A stretch of DNA of 64,000 nucleotides from assembly GCF_000612545.2 (NCBI RefSeq), contig NZ_CP097800.1, positions 6,373,501 through 6,437,500 of the forward strand, in the 5' to 3' direction. Under the pieces are notes generated by a model. It was not told the DNA's origin and made no database searches. It saw only the letters and a program-made list of their open reading frames with translations. Shown piece by piece: positions 1-8,583 of the stretch (positions are counted from its first letter, which is position 1; each line of letters opens with the position of its first letter). The translations under genes were made by a program, and so were the position numbers. Source of the stretch: Streptomyces sp. PCS3-D2. GTDB taxonomy: Bacteria; Actinomycetota; Actinomycetes; Streptomycetales; Streptomycetaceae.

Positions 1-1715
1 ATGTCCACGGCCCGGGTCGGCAGGGCGGTGGCGCCCGCCTTCGTCGCACCGTACGGGGCGGCCGCCTTGAACTTGTCGTACATCAGCGAGGTGAGCGTCG
101 AGCCCATCTCGTACTGGCCCTTGGCCGCGTTCCAGCCGTAGTCGCCGGCCATCTCCCAGACCATCGTGCCACCGATGCCGCGGTCCACCACGTAGTCGGC
201 CTTGGCGGCCACCGACTGCTCGTCCTCGGTGGAGAGGAAGACCTTCTTCTGCGCGTTCCACAGCCACGGCGCGACCAGGGTCGAGTCGTACTTGCGGGTG
301 TAGGTGCCGGTCAGGGAGGTGTTCGCCGGGAAGCCGTACTGGGTGACGTAGTCGCCGACGATCCCCTTCTCCAGGTTCTTGGCGTGCCACATCGGGTTCG
401 AGCCGGCCGGGGACTCGTTGCCGTTGTCGTCCTTGTCGTGCCACAGGTTGTCGATGCCGACCGCGCCGTCACCGCACTTGGTCAGCCCCGAGCCGGCCGG
501 GCAGCTGGTCGCCGCGGCCTTGCCCCACAGGCCGTCGGTGCCGCCCTGCACGTTCTTGTGGCCGCGGGTGTAGTAGGGCAGGCCGATGTTGATCCGGCCG
601 GCCGGCATGGAGCCGCGGAAGTAGTGGTAGGCCCAGTCCGTGTTGAGGTAGCCGATCCCGCCGTACTGCTGGGAGCCGTAGACGCCGGCGGCGGCGAGCT
701 CGCCGTCCTTGCCGTCGTCGAAGAGCGAGGCGTTCGGGCCCACGTACTCGTTCCAGGCGCCGTGCAGGTCGTAGGACATGATGTTGACGTAGTCCAGGTA
801 CTGCTGCATCTGGAACGTCTCCATGCCGCGCAGCAGGTAGCCGGAGGAGGGCGCTGCGACGGTCAGCAGGTAGTGCTTGCCGTCGGCGGCGCCGGCCGCG
901 TCCAGCTTCTGGCGCAGGCTCTTCATGAGGGCGTCGTAGCCCTTGACCAGGCCGGCCCGGCGGGCGTTGGCGATCTGCCAGTCCAGCGGATTGCCGGCGT
1001 CCTTCATCGTGGTCGGGTACTCGTAGTCGATGTCGACGCCGTTGAACCCGTACGTGCGGATGAAGTCCACCGAGGACTGGGCGAACGTGTCGATGCCCGC
1101 CTGGTTGACGGAGCCGTCCGCGTGGGTGGCCATGCTGTAGAAGCCGCCGGAGGCCACGCGCTTGCCGTCCGCGCCGAAGTAGCCGCCGGTCTCGGCCCAG
1201 CCGCCGACGGAGATCAGGGTCTTCACGTCGGGGTGCTGCTTCTTGTACTTCGTCAGCAGGTTGAAGTGGCCCTTGTAGGGGAGCGACGGGTCCATCTCGG
1301 CCCCGGCGACGCCCGGCCAGGTCATCCCGGTGGCCTCGTTCGTCGCACCGTCGGCGCCGACCGAGATCTTGTTGTCGCTGCCGACGTGCGCGAACGCGTA
1401 GTTGATGTGGGTGATCTTGTCCCACGGGATGTTGTTGACCAGGTACGACGGCTGGCCGTTCTTGCCGGTGCGCCAGCCGGTGAAGTAGCCGATGACGCGG
1501 CGCTGGTGGTCGGCGCCCATCTTCTCGCGGCCCTCGGTGTCGTAGACCGAGCAGTACGGGACGTCGACACCGGCCGTCTTGTAGAGGCCGTCGGGGCGAC
1601 AGCTCTCGTTGTCTGCCGCGTGCGAGACGCCCGCGGAGAGTCCGCCGACCAGCAGTCCGGCGATTGCGGCACCGGATGCCAGGAGCAGCGCTCTCGCGCG
1701 TGTGGGGGACAGCAT
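1..1715 (-). CDS. Secreted GH18 chitinase (3' end outside window)
   Basis: Endo-type chitinase, expected to be exported and to hydrolyse beta-1,4-N-acetylglucosamine chains of chitin. The ATG at 1715 follows a perfect AGGAGG (1720-1725). The first ~33 residues form a signal peptide: [11 protein letters not shown], a hydrophobic core, then ASHA-type cleavage before ADNESC. The GH18 barrel begins near RVIGYFTGW and shows the SVGGW strand and the catalytic signature NGVDIDYE, whose final Glu is the proton donor. Later barrel elements such as MSYDLHGAW and [11 protein letters not shown] are present. About 571 codons are visible and the frame runs off the left edge, so the C terminus and any downstream binding domain are unseen. 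No carbohydrate-binding module is obvious at the N terminus. The promoter region carries DasR-type boxes, fitting induction by chitin breakdown products. Family call is firm; the exact chitinase subfamily is not assigned. Confidence 0.93.
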   Translation of the reverse strand, partial: MLSPTRARALLLASGAAIAGLLVGGLSAGVSHAADNESCRPDGLYKTAGVDVPYCSVYDTEGREKMGADHQRRVIGYFTGWRTGKNGQPSYLVNNIPWDKITHINYAFAHVGSDNKISVGADGATNEATGMTWPGVAGAEMDPSLPYKGHFNLLTKYKKQHPDVKTLISVGGWAETGGYFGADGKRVASGGFYSMATHADGSVNQAGIDTFAQSSVDFIRTYGFNGVDIDYEYPTTMKDAGNPLDWQIANARRAGLVKGYDALMKSLRQKLDAAGAADGKHYLLTVAAPSSGYLLRGMETFQMQQYLDYVNIMSYDLHGAWNEYVGPNASLFDDGKDGELAAAGVYGSQQYGGIGYLNTDWAYHYFRGSMPAGRINIGLPYYTRGHKNVQGGTDGLWGKAAATSCPAGSGLTKCGDGAVGIDNLWHDKDDNGNESPAGSNPMWHAKNLEKGIVGDYVTQYGFPANTSLTGTYTRKYDSTLVAPWLWNAQKKVFLSTEDEQSVAAKADYVVDRGIGGTMVWEMAGDYGWNAAKGQYEMGSTLTSLMYDKFKAAAPYGATKAGATALPTRAVD

Positions 1716-1853
1716 TGTGCCTCCTGGGGAGGGGAGGATGCAGGACACGAATGGACACAACATGGAGCAACGTGACTGGTGCAGAAGCTTGTTGGCCCGT
1801 GACGTGCGCACATCTGACGGGCTGTTCCCGGGGAGATGAAGGGAACGTTAAAA

Positions 1854-1886
1854 GGACTAGACCAACCCGTCAATAGGTCTGGACCA
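1854..1886 (-). promoter_or_regulatory. DasR-type (dre-like) direct repeat upstream of chitinase
   Basis: Read on the minus strand there are two related boxes, TGGTCCAGACCT (1875-1886) and TGGTCTAGTCC (1854-1864), about 140-170 bp upstream of the chitinase start. Streptomyces chitinase promoters are known to carry a 12-bp direct repeat of this type, and the DasR consensus is an imperfect palindrome centred on TGGTCTAGACCA. I infer binding by the GntR-family regulator DasR, which releases DNA in the presence of amino-sugar phosphates. The spacing, with one box start 21 bp after the other, places both boxes on the same face of the helix. Confidence 0.75.
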
Positions 1887-2014
1887 GTCGCGCCACTACT
1901 TGTCCTGGTTCGCGCCGGGGCGCCCCCGGAGTCACCCTCTGTGAGCCAGGCCACATCGCATCCCCCGCATGGCGGGCGATCGGTCGTGGCAAACTGGCTG
2001 GAGTACCAGTAGCA

Positions 2015-2140
2015 GCGCACTCCGGGGTCGGTGTAATTCCGAACCGGCGGTATAGTCCGCGACCCGTCCGCAGCCAGCGGCCGGTTGACCAGGTGAAATT
2101 CCTGGACCGACGGTTAAAGTCCGGATGGGAGGCAGTGCGC
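2015..2140 (+). promoter_or_regulatory. FMN riboswitch (RFN element)
   Basis: A complete RFN aptamer lies in the leader of the riboflavin operon. The closing stem P1 is GCGCAC (2015-2020) pairing with GTGCGC (2135-2140). Inside are the hallmark conserved pieces TCGGGG/GGGGTCGGTGTAATTCC near 2024, the GGCGGTATAGTCC arm near 2045, CAGGTGAAATTCCTG near 2090-2104, and GGTTAAAGTCCGGATGGGAG near 2112. These match the family consensus closely. Binding of FMN is expected to reduce expression of ribD and the downstream genes. The variable P3-like arm (about 2063-2087) is GC-rich, as usual in actinomycetes. Confidence 0.96.
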
Positions 2141-2180
2141 GGCGGGCCAGTCACCGGTACGCCGCCGTCGGCGGTTCATC

Positions 2181-2202
2181 GGCACATCCCCCCGGATGTG
2201 CC
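2181..2202 (+). terminator. Hairpin in riboswitch expression platform (possible attenuator)
   Basis: A perfect 9-bp stem (GGCACATCC pairing with GGATGTGCC) with a CCCC loop sits 40 nt after the aptamer and about 110 nt before ribD. No T-tract follows, which is common for actinomycete terminators, so it may stop transcription when FMN is bound or act only as a structural spacer. The function is inferred from position; no clear anti-terminator pairing was worked out. Confidence 0.45.
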
Positions 2203-2310
2203 CGGTAGAGCCGTTGTTCCGGCCTCGGCGTCCCCGTGTGGGCTGTTCCGCTCCATCTGTCGTATCCCGACAGGCCCCGGAGTCCGTGCCCGATGAGGCA
2301 GGAGGACCCG

Positions 2311-3429
2311 GTGGCGACACACGCCGCGCACGCAGCGCCCGCACCCGACGCGGGTACCCGTGCCATGCGACGGGCCATCGCACTCGCCGCCCGCGGACTC
2401 GGCTCCACCAGCCCCAACCCGGTCGTCGGCTGCGTCATCACCGATGCCCGCGGCGCCGTCGTCGGCGAGGGCTGGCACCAGCGGGCCGGCGGCCCGCACG
2501 CCGAGGTCCACGCCCTGCGCGCCGCAGGTGCCGCCGCCCGCGGCGGCACGGCCTACGTCACCCTCGAACCCTGCAACCACACGGGCCGCACCGGCCCCTG
2601 CGCGCAGGCCCTCGCCGACGCCGGCGTTGCCCGCGTGGTCTACGCAGTCCCCGACCCGAACCCGCAGGCCAGCGGCGGTGCGGCCACCCTGCGCGCCGCC
2701 GGGATCGACGCCGAGGCCGGACTGCTGCGGGCCGAGGCGGAGGCCGGCAACACCGCCTGGCTGACCTCCGTACGCCTCGGCCGCCCCCACGTGACCTGGA
2801 AGTACGCCGCCACCCTCGACGGCCGCAGCGCCGCCGCCGACGGCAGCAGCCGCTGGATCAGCTCCGCAGAGTCCCGCGCCGACGTCCACCGGCTGCGCGC
2901 CCAGGTCGATGCCGTCCTGGTCGGCGGCGGCACCCTGCGCGCCGACGACCCGCACCTCGCCGTCCGCGGCGTCGACGGTGCCACCCAGCCCCTGCGCGTG
3001 GCCCTCGACACCCGCGCCGCCCTCCGGCCCACCGCCCGCGTCCTCGACGCCGCCGCACCCACCCTGCTGGTCGTCGCCGACGATGCCGACACCCGCCACC
3101 TGCCCGGCGTCGACCTGCTCCGGCTGCCCCCGCGCGACGGCCGCATCCCGCTCGACCGACTCCTGGCCGAGCTGTACGCCCGCGGCGTGCGCTCCCTGCT
3201 CCTGGAAGGCGGACCCACCCTCGCGGGCGCCTTCCTCGAAGCCGGGGCCGTCGACCGCGTCGTCGGCTACCTCGCCCCCGCCCTGCTCGGCGCCGGCCCC
3301 GCCGCCCTCGGCGACGCCGGCATCACGAACATCACCCACGCCCTGCGCCTCGACATCACCGAGGTCGTCCGGGTGGGCCCCGACCTGCGCATCACCGCCC
3401 TTCCCGCCACCGCCCCCAAGGAGCACTGA
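2311..3429 (+). CDS. ribD: Bifunctional diaminohydroxyphosphoribosylaminopyrimidine deaminase / reductase
   Basis: Carries out the second and third steps of riboflavin synthesis: deamination of the pyrimidine made from GTP, then NADPH-dependent reduction of the ribose side chain. The 372-residue protein has an N-terminal cytidine-deaminase-type zinc domain with HAE (about residue 63) and PCNHTGRTGPC (about 87-97), followed by a DHFR-like reductase domain that begins near TWKYAATLDGR and contains SLLLEGGPTLAGAF. I chose GTG at 2311 because AGGAGG (2300-2305) sits 5 nt upstream. An ATG at 2293 and upstream in-frame codons lack such a site. It is first in the operon behind the FMN riboswitch, and its stop abuts the next start directly. 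Confidence 0.96.
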   Translation: MATHAAHAAPAPDAGTRAMRRAIALAARGLGSTSPNPVVGCVITDARGAVVGEGWHQRAGGPHAEVHALRAAGAAARGGTAYVTLEPCNHTGRTGPCAQALADAGVARVVYAVPDPNPQASGGAATLRAAGIDAEAGLLRAEAEAGNTAWLTSVRLGRPHVTWKYAATLDGRSAAADGSSRWISSAESRADVHRLRAQVDAVLVGGGTLRADDPHLAVRGVDGATQPLRVALDTRAALRPTARVLDAAAPTLLVVADDADTRHLPGVDLLRLPPRDGRIPLDRLLAELYARGVRSLLLEGGPTLAGAFLEAGAVDRVVGYLAPALLGAGPAALGDAGITNITHALRLDITEVVRVGPDLRITALPATAPKEH

Positions 3430-4059
3430 GTGTTCACCGGAATCGTCGAAGAACTGGGCGAGGTCACCGCCGTCGAGCCGCTCCGGGAAGCCTCCCGCTT
3501 CCGGCTGCGCGGCCCCCTCGTCACCCAGGACGCCAAACACGGCGACTCCATCGCCGTCAACGGCGTCTGCCTCACCGTCGTGGAGACCGCCGACGGCGAG
3601 TTCACCGCCGACGTCATGCAGGAGACCCTCAACCGCTCCAGCCTCGGCGCCCTGACCGCGGGCTCCCGGGTCAACCTGGAGCGCCCGATGGCCCTCGGCG
3701 GACGGCTCGGCGGCCACCTGGTCCAGGGCCACGTCGACGGCACGGGTGAGATCCTTTCGCGCACCCCCTCCGAGCACTGGGAGATCGTCAAGGTCGCCCT
3801 CCCGGAGCACCTCTCCCGCTACGTCGTCGAGAAGGGCTCCATCACCGTCGACGGCGTCAGCCTCACCGTCGTCGAGGCCGCAGCCGACTGGTTCACCATC
3901 AGCCTCATCCCCACCACCCTCGCGCTGACCACCCTCGGCATCAAGCAGCCCGGCGACCCGGTCAACCTGGAGGTCGACGTCCTCGCCAAGTACGTCGAGC
4001 GCCTGCTGGCCGCCGGCGTCGACCCGCTGCGCGCCGACCCGGCGGGAGACTCCCGGTGA
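3430..4059 (+). CDS. ribE: Riboflavin synthase, alpha subunit
   Basis: Dismutates two molecules of 6,7-dimethyl-8-ribityllumazine to riboflavin and the pyrimidine precursor, the last step of the pathway. The 209-residue protein has the family's internal duplication. The first barrel starts [10 protein letters not shown] and contains [13 protein letters not shown]; the second contains HVDGTGEI and [14 protein letters not shown]. The GTG start at 3430 follows the ribD stop with no gap, so translation is probably coupled. Length is typical. Gene naming differs between species (ribE in Bacillus, ribC in E. coli); ribE is used here in the Bacillus sense. Confidence 0.96.
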   Translation: MFTGIVEELGEVTAVEPLREASRFRLRGPLVTQDAKHGDSIAVNGVCLTVVETADGEFTADVMQETLNRSSLGALTAGSRVNLERPMALGGRLGGHLVQGHVDGTGEILSRTPSEHWEIVKVALPEHLSRYVVEKGSITVDGVSLTVVEAAADWFTISLIPTTLALTTLGIKQPGDPVNLEVDVLAKYVERLLAAGVDPLRADPAGDSR

Positions 4060-4709
4060 CCGCCCTGAACTGGCTCAACGCGGAGGCCTTCACGGTCCTC
4101 GGCCAGCAGGTCATCTGGTCCGACATGATCGGAAACCTGATGGGCCTGGCCGCGCTCGCCCTCGGCTGGCGCCGCTCCATATGGACCTGGCCCGCCCAGC
4201 TGCTGTCCGGCCTCATCCTCATCGCCGCCTACGCCTCCGCGCACCTCGCCGGCGGCGTCGGCAAGCAACTCCTGGTCATCGGCGTGGCCGTCTTCGGCTG
4301 GCGCGCCTGGCAGAGCGGCCGACAGCGGGCCCAGGACGGCTCCATCGCCGTGCGCACCGCCACCTGGGCCGAACGCGGACTGCTCCTCGCCGCAGCGGCC
4401 CTCGGCACGCTCGCCGTCGGCGGCCTCTTCACGCTCTACCCGGCACTCTCCTGGAGCCCCTGGGCCGACGCCTACATCTTCGTCGGCACCATCGTCGCGA
4501 TGGTGGCCCAGGCCCGCGGCCTCGTCGAGTTCTGGTTCGCCTGGCTCCTCGTCGACCTCGTCGGCGTCCCCCTCGCCTTCACCGGCGGCCTGGCCTTCTC
4601 CGGACTGGTCTACGTCGTCTACTTCGCCCTCGTGGTGTGGGGTGCCTACGACTGGTACCGGCGCTCCCGCACCAACCCCGCCCCGGCCCTCGAAGGAGCA
4701 GCGGCATGA
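4056..4709 (+). CDS. ribM: PnuC-like riboflavin transporter (RibM type)
   Basis: Polytopic membrane protein of 217 residues with about seven hydrophobic segments, belonging to the PnuC-like small vitamin transporters. Features include [20 protein letters not shown] and a conserved Trp-rich segment ([11 protein letters not shown]) early on, and [14 protein letters not shown] and [11 protein letters not shown] late. Members inside actinobacterial rib operons (RibM/PnuX) are known to transport riboflavin. Its position here, overlapping the ribE stop by 4 nt (GTGA) and the ribBA start by 4 nt (ATGA), supports riboflavin rather than nicotinamide mononucleotide as substrate. It shares control by the FMN riboswitch, so import and synthesis should be repressed together. 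Confidence 0.88.
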   Translation: MTALNWLNAEAFTVLGQQVIWSDMIGNLMGLAALALGWRRSIWTWPAQLLSGLILIAAYASAHLAGGVGKQLLVIGVAVFGWRAWQSGRQRAQDGSIAVRTATWAERGLLLAAAALGTLAVGGLFTLYPALSWSPWADAYIFVGTIVAMVAQARGLVEFWFAWLLVDLVGVPLAFTGGLAFSGLVYVVYFALVVWGAYDWYRRSRTNPAPALEGAAA

Positions 4710-5995
4710 CCAGCCTCAAGCCCGTGCCCGACATCCCCGAAGAGACCTTCCGCCTCGACCCCGTCGAGCAGGCCGTCCGCGACATCGCCGCAGGCCGGCC
4801 CGTCGTCGTGGTCGACGACGAGGACCGCGAGAACGAGGGCGACCTCGTCATCGCCGCCGAGATGGCCACCCCCGAGATCATCGCCTTCATGATGAGCGAG
4901 TGCCGGGGCCTGATCTGCGCCCCCATGGAGGGCTCCGAGCTGGACCGGCTCGAACTCCCTCAAATGGTGCAGAACAACACCGAGTCGATGAAGACCGCCT
5001 TCACCGTCTCCGTCGACGCGAGCGCCGCCCACGGCGTCACCACCGGCATCTCCGCCGCCGACCGCGCCACCACCCTGCGGCTCCTCGCCGACGGTGTCAG
5101 CGGCCCCGGCGAGTTCGTCCGCCCCGGCCACGTCTTCCCGCTGCGCGCCAAGCCCGGCGGCGTCCTGGTCCGCAACGGCCACACCGAGGCCGCCGTCGAC
5201 CTCGCCCGCCTCGCGGGCCTGCGCCCGGCCGGAGCCATCGTGGAGATCGCCGGCGAGGACGGCGTCATGCTGCGCCTGCCCGAGCTGATCCCCTTCGCCC
5301 GCAAGCACGGCCTGACGATCATCTCCATCGAGGACCTGATCGCCTACCGCCGCTCCGCCGAGCCCAAGGTGCGCCGCGAGGCGGAGGTCAACCTGCCGAC
5401 CGCCTTCGGCGAGTTCACCGCCCACGGCTACCGCTCCACCGTCGACGGCGTCGAGCACGTCGCCCTCGTCCACGGCGAGATCGGCGACGGCTCCGACATC
5501 CTGGTCCGCATGCACTCCGAGTGCCTGACCGGCGACATCTTCGCCTCCCAACGGTGCGACTGCGGCCCCCAGCTGCACGCCTCCATGGAACGGATCAGGA
5601 CCGAGGGCCGCGGCGTCGTCGTCTACCTGCGCGGCCACGAGGGCCGCGGCATCGGACTGCTGTCCAAGCTGCGCGCGTACGAGCTCCAGGAGCGCGGCCG
5701 CGACACCCTCGACGCCAACCTGGAGCTGGGACTGCCGGCCGACGCCCGCGACTACGCGGCCGGCGCGCAGATCCTCGCCGACCTCGGCGTGCACAGCGTC
5801 CGGCTGCTGACGAACAACCCCGACAAGTCCGCGGCCCTGGAGGCACACGGCATCACGGTCGCCAGCCGGGAGTCGATGCCGGTCGAGGCCGGCGAGCACA
5901 ATCTGCGGTACCTGCGCACCAAGCGGGACCGGATGGGCCACGACCTGCCCTGGCTGGACGGGACAGTGACCACGTCCGCCTGCGGCAACCAGTGA
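4706..5995 (+). CDS. ribBA: Bifunctional 3,4-DHBP synthase / GTP cyclohydrolase II
   Basis: A fused enzyme providing both precursors of riboflavin: 3,4-dihydroxy-2-butanone 4-phosphate from ribulose 5-phosphate, and the pyrimidine from GTP. The 429-residue protein has a RibB domain at about 12-210 ([40 protein letters not shown]) and a RibA domain at about 215-420. The RibA zinc site is visible as [14 protein letters not shown], followed by [12 protein letters not shown] and LLTNNPDK. The ATG at 4706 overlaps the ribM stop. AAGGAG lies 7-8 nt upstream. All expected catalytic elements of both halves appear intact. Confidence 0.97.
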   Translation: MTSLKPVPDIPEETFRLDPVEQAVRDIAAGRPVVVVDDEDRENEGDLVIAAEMATPEIIAFMMSECRGLICAPMEGSELDRLELPQMVQNNTESMKTAFTVSVDASAAHGVTTGISAADRATTLRLLADGVSGPGEFVRPGHVFPLRAKPGGVLVRNGHTEAAVDLARLAGLRPAGAIVEIAGEDGVMLRLPELIPFARKHGLTIISIEDLIAYRRSAEPKVRREAEVNLPTAFGEFTAHGYRSTVDGVEHVALVHGEIGDGSDILVRMHSECLTGDIFASQRCDCGPQLHASMERIRTEGRGVVVYLRGHEGRGIGLLSKLRAYELQERGRDTLDANLELGLPADARDYAAGAQILADLGVHSVRLLTNNPDKSAALEAHGITVASRESMPVEAGEHNLRYLRTKRDRMGHDLPWLDGTVTTSACGNQ

Positions 5996-6047
5996 GCACG
6001 CACCACCACCCCGTACGTACCACCACCCACCACCGAGGAGCAGAGCT

Positions 6048-6533
6048 GTGAGCGGCAAGGGCGCACCCGAACTGAGCGTGAAGAACTGCGGAGACCTGCG
6101 CGTCGCCGTGATCGCGGCCCAGTGGCACGAGAAGGTCATGGACGGACTGGTCGACGGAGCCCTGCGGGCCCTGCACGAGCTGGGCATCGACGAGCCGACG
6201 CTGCTCCGGGTGCCCGGCAGCTTCGAGCTCCCGGTCGTGGCGAAGGTGCTGGCCGGCCGAGGCTACGACGCCATCGTCGCCCTCGGCGTGGTCATCCGCG
6301 GCGGCACCCCGCACTTCGACTATGTCTGCCAGGGCGTCACCCAGGGCCTGGTCCAGGTGTCGATCGACACCGGGGTTCCCGTCGGCTTCGGAGTGCTCAC
6401 CTGCGACAACGACGAGCAGGCGCTGGACCGTGCCGGCCTCGAAGGCTCGAACGAGGACAAGGGGCACGAAGCGGTCACCGCCGCCGTCTCCACCGCGATG
6501 ACCCTGCGTACCGTGAGCGAGCCCTGGCGCTAG
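6048..6533 (+). CDS. ribH: 6,7-dimethyl-8-ribityllumazine synthase
   Basis: Condenses the ribityl-pyrimidine with 3,4-dihydroxybutanone phosphate to give the lumazine substrate of riboflavin synthase; the family forms icosahedral or pentameric assemblies. The 161-residue protein shows [13 protein letters not shown], the phosphate-binding region [15 protein letters not shown] with the catalytic His, and [16 protein letters not shown]. The start is GTG at 6048, preceded by GGAGCAGA. It follows ribBA by 52 nt and probably ends the rib operon; a roughly 100-nt gap with its own promoter-like sequence separates it from hisE. Confidence 0.97.
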   Translation: MSGKGAPELSVKNCGDLRVAVIAAQWHEKVMDGLVDGALRALHELGIDEPTLLRVPGSFELPVVAKVLAGRGYDAIVALGVVIRGGTPHFDYVCQGVTQGLVQVSIDTGVPVGFGVLTCDNDEQALDRAGLEGSNEDKGHEAVTAAVSTAMTLRTVSEPWR

Positions 6534-6640
6534 GGGGCGTCCTGCCGGTCAGGCCGGTCCCGACCGGCACGACATCCCCTGGTCCACAGAGTGAACCCCG
6601 GCACCGGGACACCCGGGTGAGCCCGTACTCTAAGGACATC

Positions 6641-6922
6641 ATGGCGAACAAACCCTCCAAGACCTTCGAAGAGCTCTTCACCGAGCTCCAGCACAAGGCC
6701 GCCGAAGGCGACCCCGGCACCTCCCGCACCGCCGAACTCGTCCACAAGGGCGTCCATGCCATCGGCAAGAAGGTCGTCGAGGAGGCCGCCGAAGTCTGGA
6801 TGGCCGCCGAGTACGAGGGCAAGGAAGCGGCCGCCGAGGAGATCTCCCAGCTGCTGTACCACGTCCAGGTGATGATGGTCGCGCGCGGGATCTCCCTCGA
6901 CGACGTCTACGCACACCTCTGA
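6641..6922 (+). CDS. hisE: Phosphoribosyl-ATP pyrophosphatase
   Basis: Second enzyme of histidine biosynthesis, hydrolysing phosphoribosyl-ATP to phosphoribosyl-AMP and pyrophosphate. The 93-residue protein is a stand-alone HisE of the all-alpha MazG-like fold, with the metal-binding elements [13 protein letters not shown] and [14 protein letters not shown]. The ATG at 6641 has AAGGA close upstream, and a TACTCT box at 6625-6630 may be its -10 element, giving a very short leader. It is followed by hisG 68 nt later, so the pair probably forms a small his operon separate from ribH. Longer in-frame extensions upstream have no support. Confidence 0.95.
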   Translation: MANKPSKTFEELFTELQHKAAEGDPGTSRTAELVHKGVHAIGKKVVEEAAEVWMAAEYEGKEAAAEEISQLLYHVQVMMVARGISLDDVYAHL

Positions 6923-6990
6923 GTCCGGGCCACCCGCCGGCCCGTTCCCCAGCACGTCCACCCTGCACACCACGCATCAAAGGAAGCCCC

Positions 6991-7839
6991 ATGCTGCGCA
7001 TCGCCGTCCCCAACAAGGGTTCACTCTCCGGACCGGCGTCGGCGATGCTCCATGAGGCCGGCTACCGGATGCGCAAGGAGTCCAAGGAACTCGTGGTCGT
7101 CGACCCCGAGAACGAGGTGGAGTTCTTCTACCTCCGCCCCAAGGACATCGCGATCTACGTCTCCTCGGGCAAGCTCGACATCGGCATCACCGGCCGTGAC
7201 CTGCTGCTCGACTCCGGCGCCAGCGCCGAGGAGATCCTCCCGCTGAACTTCGGCCGCTCCACCTTCCGCTACGCCACCACCCCCGGCACCGCGAAGGGCC
7301 CCGAGGACTTCACCGGCCTGACGATCGCGACCTCGTACGAGGGAATCGTCGCCAAGCACCTGGCCGACCAGGGCATCGACGCCTCCGTCGTCCACCTCGA
7401 CGGCGCTGTCGAGACCGCCATCCAGCTCGGTGTCGCCCAGATCATCGCGGACGTCGTCGAGACCGGCACCAGCCTGCGCAACGCCGGCCTGGAGGTCATC
7501 GGCGAGCCGATCCTCACCTCCGAGGCCGTCGTCATCCGCGGCAACGGCGCCGACGCCGAGGACCCGCAGGTCCAGCAGTTCCTGCGGCGCCTCCAGGGCG
7601 TCCTCGTGGCCCGCAGCTACGTGATGATGGACTACGACTGCCGCGCCGAGCACCTCGAGCGCGCCGTCGCCCTCACCCCGGGCCTGGAGTCGCCGACCGT
7701 CTCCCCGCTCCACAACGAGGGCTGGGTCGCGGTCCGTGCCATGGTCCCCGCCAAGGAGGCCCAGCGCATCATGGACGACTTGTACGAGCTGGGCGCACGC
7801 GCGATCCTCACCACCTCGATCCACGCCTGCCGCCTGTAG
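6991..7839 (+). CDS. hisG: ATP phosphoribosyltransferase (long form)
   Basis: Commits ATP and PRPP to histidine biosynthesis and is normally feedback-inhibited by histidine. The 282-residue length and a C-terminal segment beyond the catalytic core (LESPTVSPLHNEGWVAVRAM... to TTSIHACRL) indicate the long, HisZ-independent form with its own regulatory domain. Core motifs include RIAVPNKGSLSGPA, DIGITGRDLLLD, and the PRPP-binding region ADVVETGTSLRNAGLEVI. AAGGAAG precedes ATG 6991. It is second in the hisE-hisG pair. Confidence 0.96.
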   Translation: MLRIAVPNKGSLSGPASAMLHEAGYRMRKESKELVVVDPENEVEFFYLRPKDIAIYVSSGKLDIGITGRDLLLDSGASAEEILPLNFGRSTFRYATTPGTAKGPEDFTGLTIATSYEGIVAKHLADQGIDASVVHLDGAVETAIQLGVAQIIADVVETGTSLRNAGLEVIGEPILTSEAVVIRGNGADAEDPQVQQFLRRLQGVLVARSYVMMDYDCRAEHLERAVALTPGLESPTVSPLHNEGWVAVRAMVPAKEAQRIMDDLYELGARAILTTSIHACRL

Positions 7840-7919
7840 GGGCAGTCCGCCGGCCCCGGGCCGACACACCGCCTCCTCCTCCTCCGCACGCCGCACGCCG
7901 CACCAGAAGGCAACGCACC

Positions 7920-8384
7920 ATGGCCGAGTCCGCCGCACCGCCCGCACCGCCCGCCCTGCCGGTCACCTTCCGGCCGACCCGCACCCGGGTGGTCCTGCTG
8001 GGCGTCGGACTCGCCATGTTCGCCACCATCACGGCCATCGCCGTGATGCTGGAACGCCTCCAGCCGGGCGAGCGGATCAGCTTCGTGTTCACGGCCGTCC
8101 TGCTGACCTCCGTCCTCGTCCTGCTCAGCCGCCCCAAGGTGGTCGCAGACGAGGACGGCGTGACCGTCGTCAACCTCACCAACACCCGCCGCCTGGCGTG
8201 GGCCGAGATCCTCCGGGTCAACCTCCGCCCCGGCGACCCGTGGGTGTTCCTGGACCTCAGCGACGGCACCAGCCTGCCCGTGCTCGGCATCCAGCCGGGC
8301 GTGGCCCGGCAGCAGGCCATCCGCGACGCGCGCGCCCTGCGCGCCCTCGCGGAAATCCGGGGAACCGGCACGGACGACAGCTGA
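7920..8384 (+). CDS. PH-domain-like membrane protein
   Basis: A 154-residue protein with a short Pro/Ala-rich N terminus, two membrane segments (VVLLGVGLAMFATITAIAVM and ISFVFTAVLLTSVLVLL), and a cytoplasmic bacterial PH-like domain (KVVADEDGVTVVNLTNTRRLAWAEI, then WVFLDLSDGTSLPVLGI). Proteins of this architecture are widespread and uncharacterised in actinomycetes; the family name is known, the role is not. The ATG at 7920 follows AGAAGG. It lies 80 nt after hisG and is followed by a hairpin-rich leader of the next gene, so it may be the last gene of the his transcript. Confidence 0.75.
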   Translation: MAESAAPPAPPALPVTFRPTRTRVVLLGVGLAMFATITAIAVMLERLQPGERISFVFTAVLLTSVLVLLSRPKVVADEDGVTVVNLTNTRRLAWAEILRVNLRPGDPWVFLDLSDGTSLPVLGIQPGVARQQAIRDARALRALAEIRGTGTDDS

Positions 8385-8412
8385 CCCCGCCGAACCTCGT
8401 CGCCGCCTACCG

Positions 8413-8583
8413 TTGCGGCCACGATCCCAGTGACTACCCTGGTGGCGGGGCGCAGCCGTGCGCCCTCCCACCGGCCCCGGACCCCGAGGCCCGCGGGCAC
8501 CTGCAACTTGAGGAGTGACTCCCTCCAGCAATGGACGGATCGTCCGGTAATACCCGCGCCGCCCTCTCCGCGGAGGCGGCGGC
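8413..8583 (+). promoter_or_regulatory. Structured leader of the CNNM transporter pair
   Basis: A promoter-like pair TTGCGG (8413-8418) and TACCCT (8435-8440), 16 nt apart, is followed at once by a long hairpin. This has arms GGTGGCGGGGCGCA and TGCGCCCTCCCACC at 8441-8472, 14 positions with one mismatch and one G-T. Two smaller hairpins follow (GAGGAGTGACTCC; GGACG-GAT-CGTCC). A last stem has GCCGCC pairing with GGCGGC, and it buries the GGAGG ribosome-binding site directly before ATG 8584. The structure could control translation. It does not match the M-box or other riboswitches I know. Confidence 0.45.

Noticed and set aside
8413-8583. M-box (magnesium) riboswitch before the CorC-like genes
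   Set aside because: The conserved M-box sequence blocks are not present, although the leader is structured.
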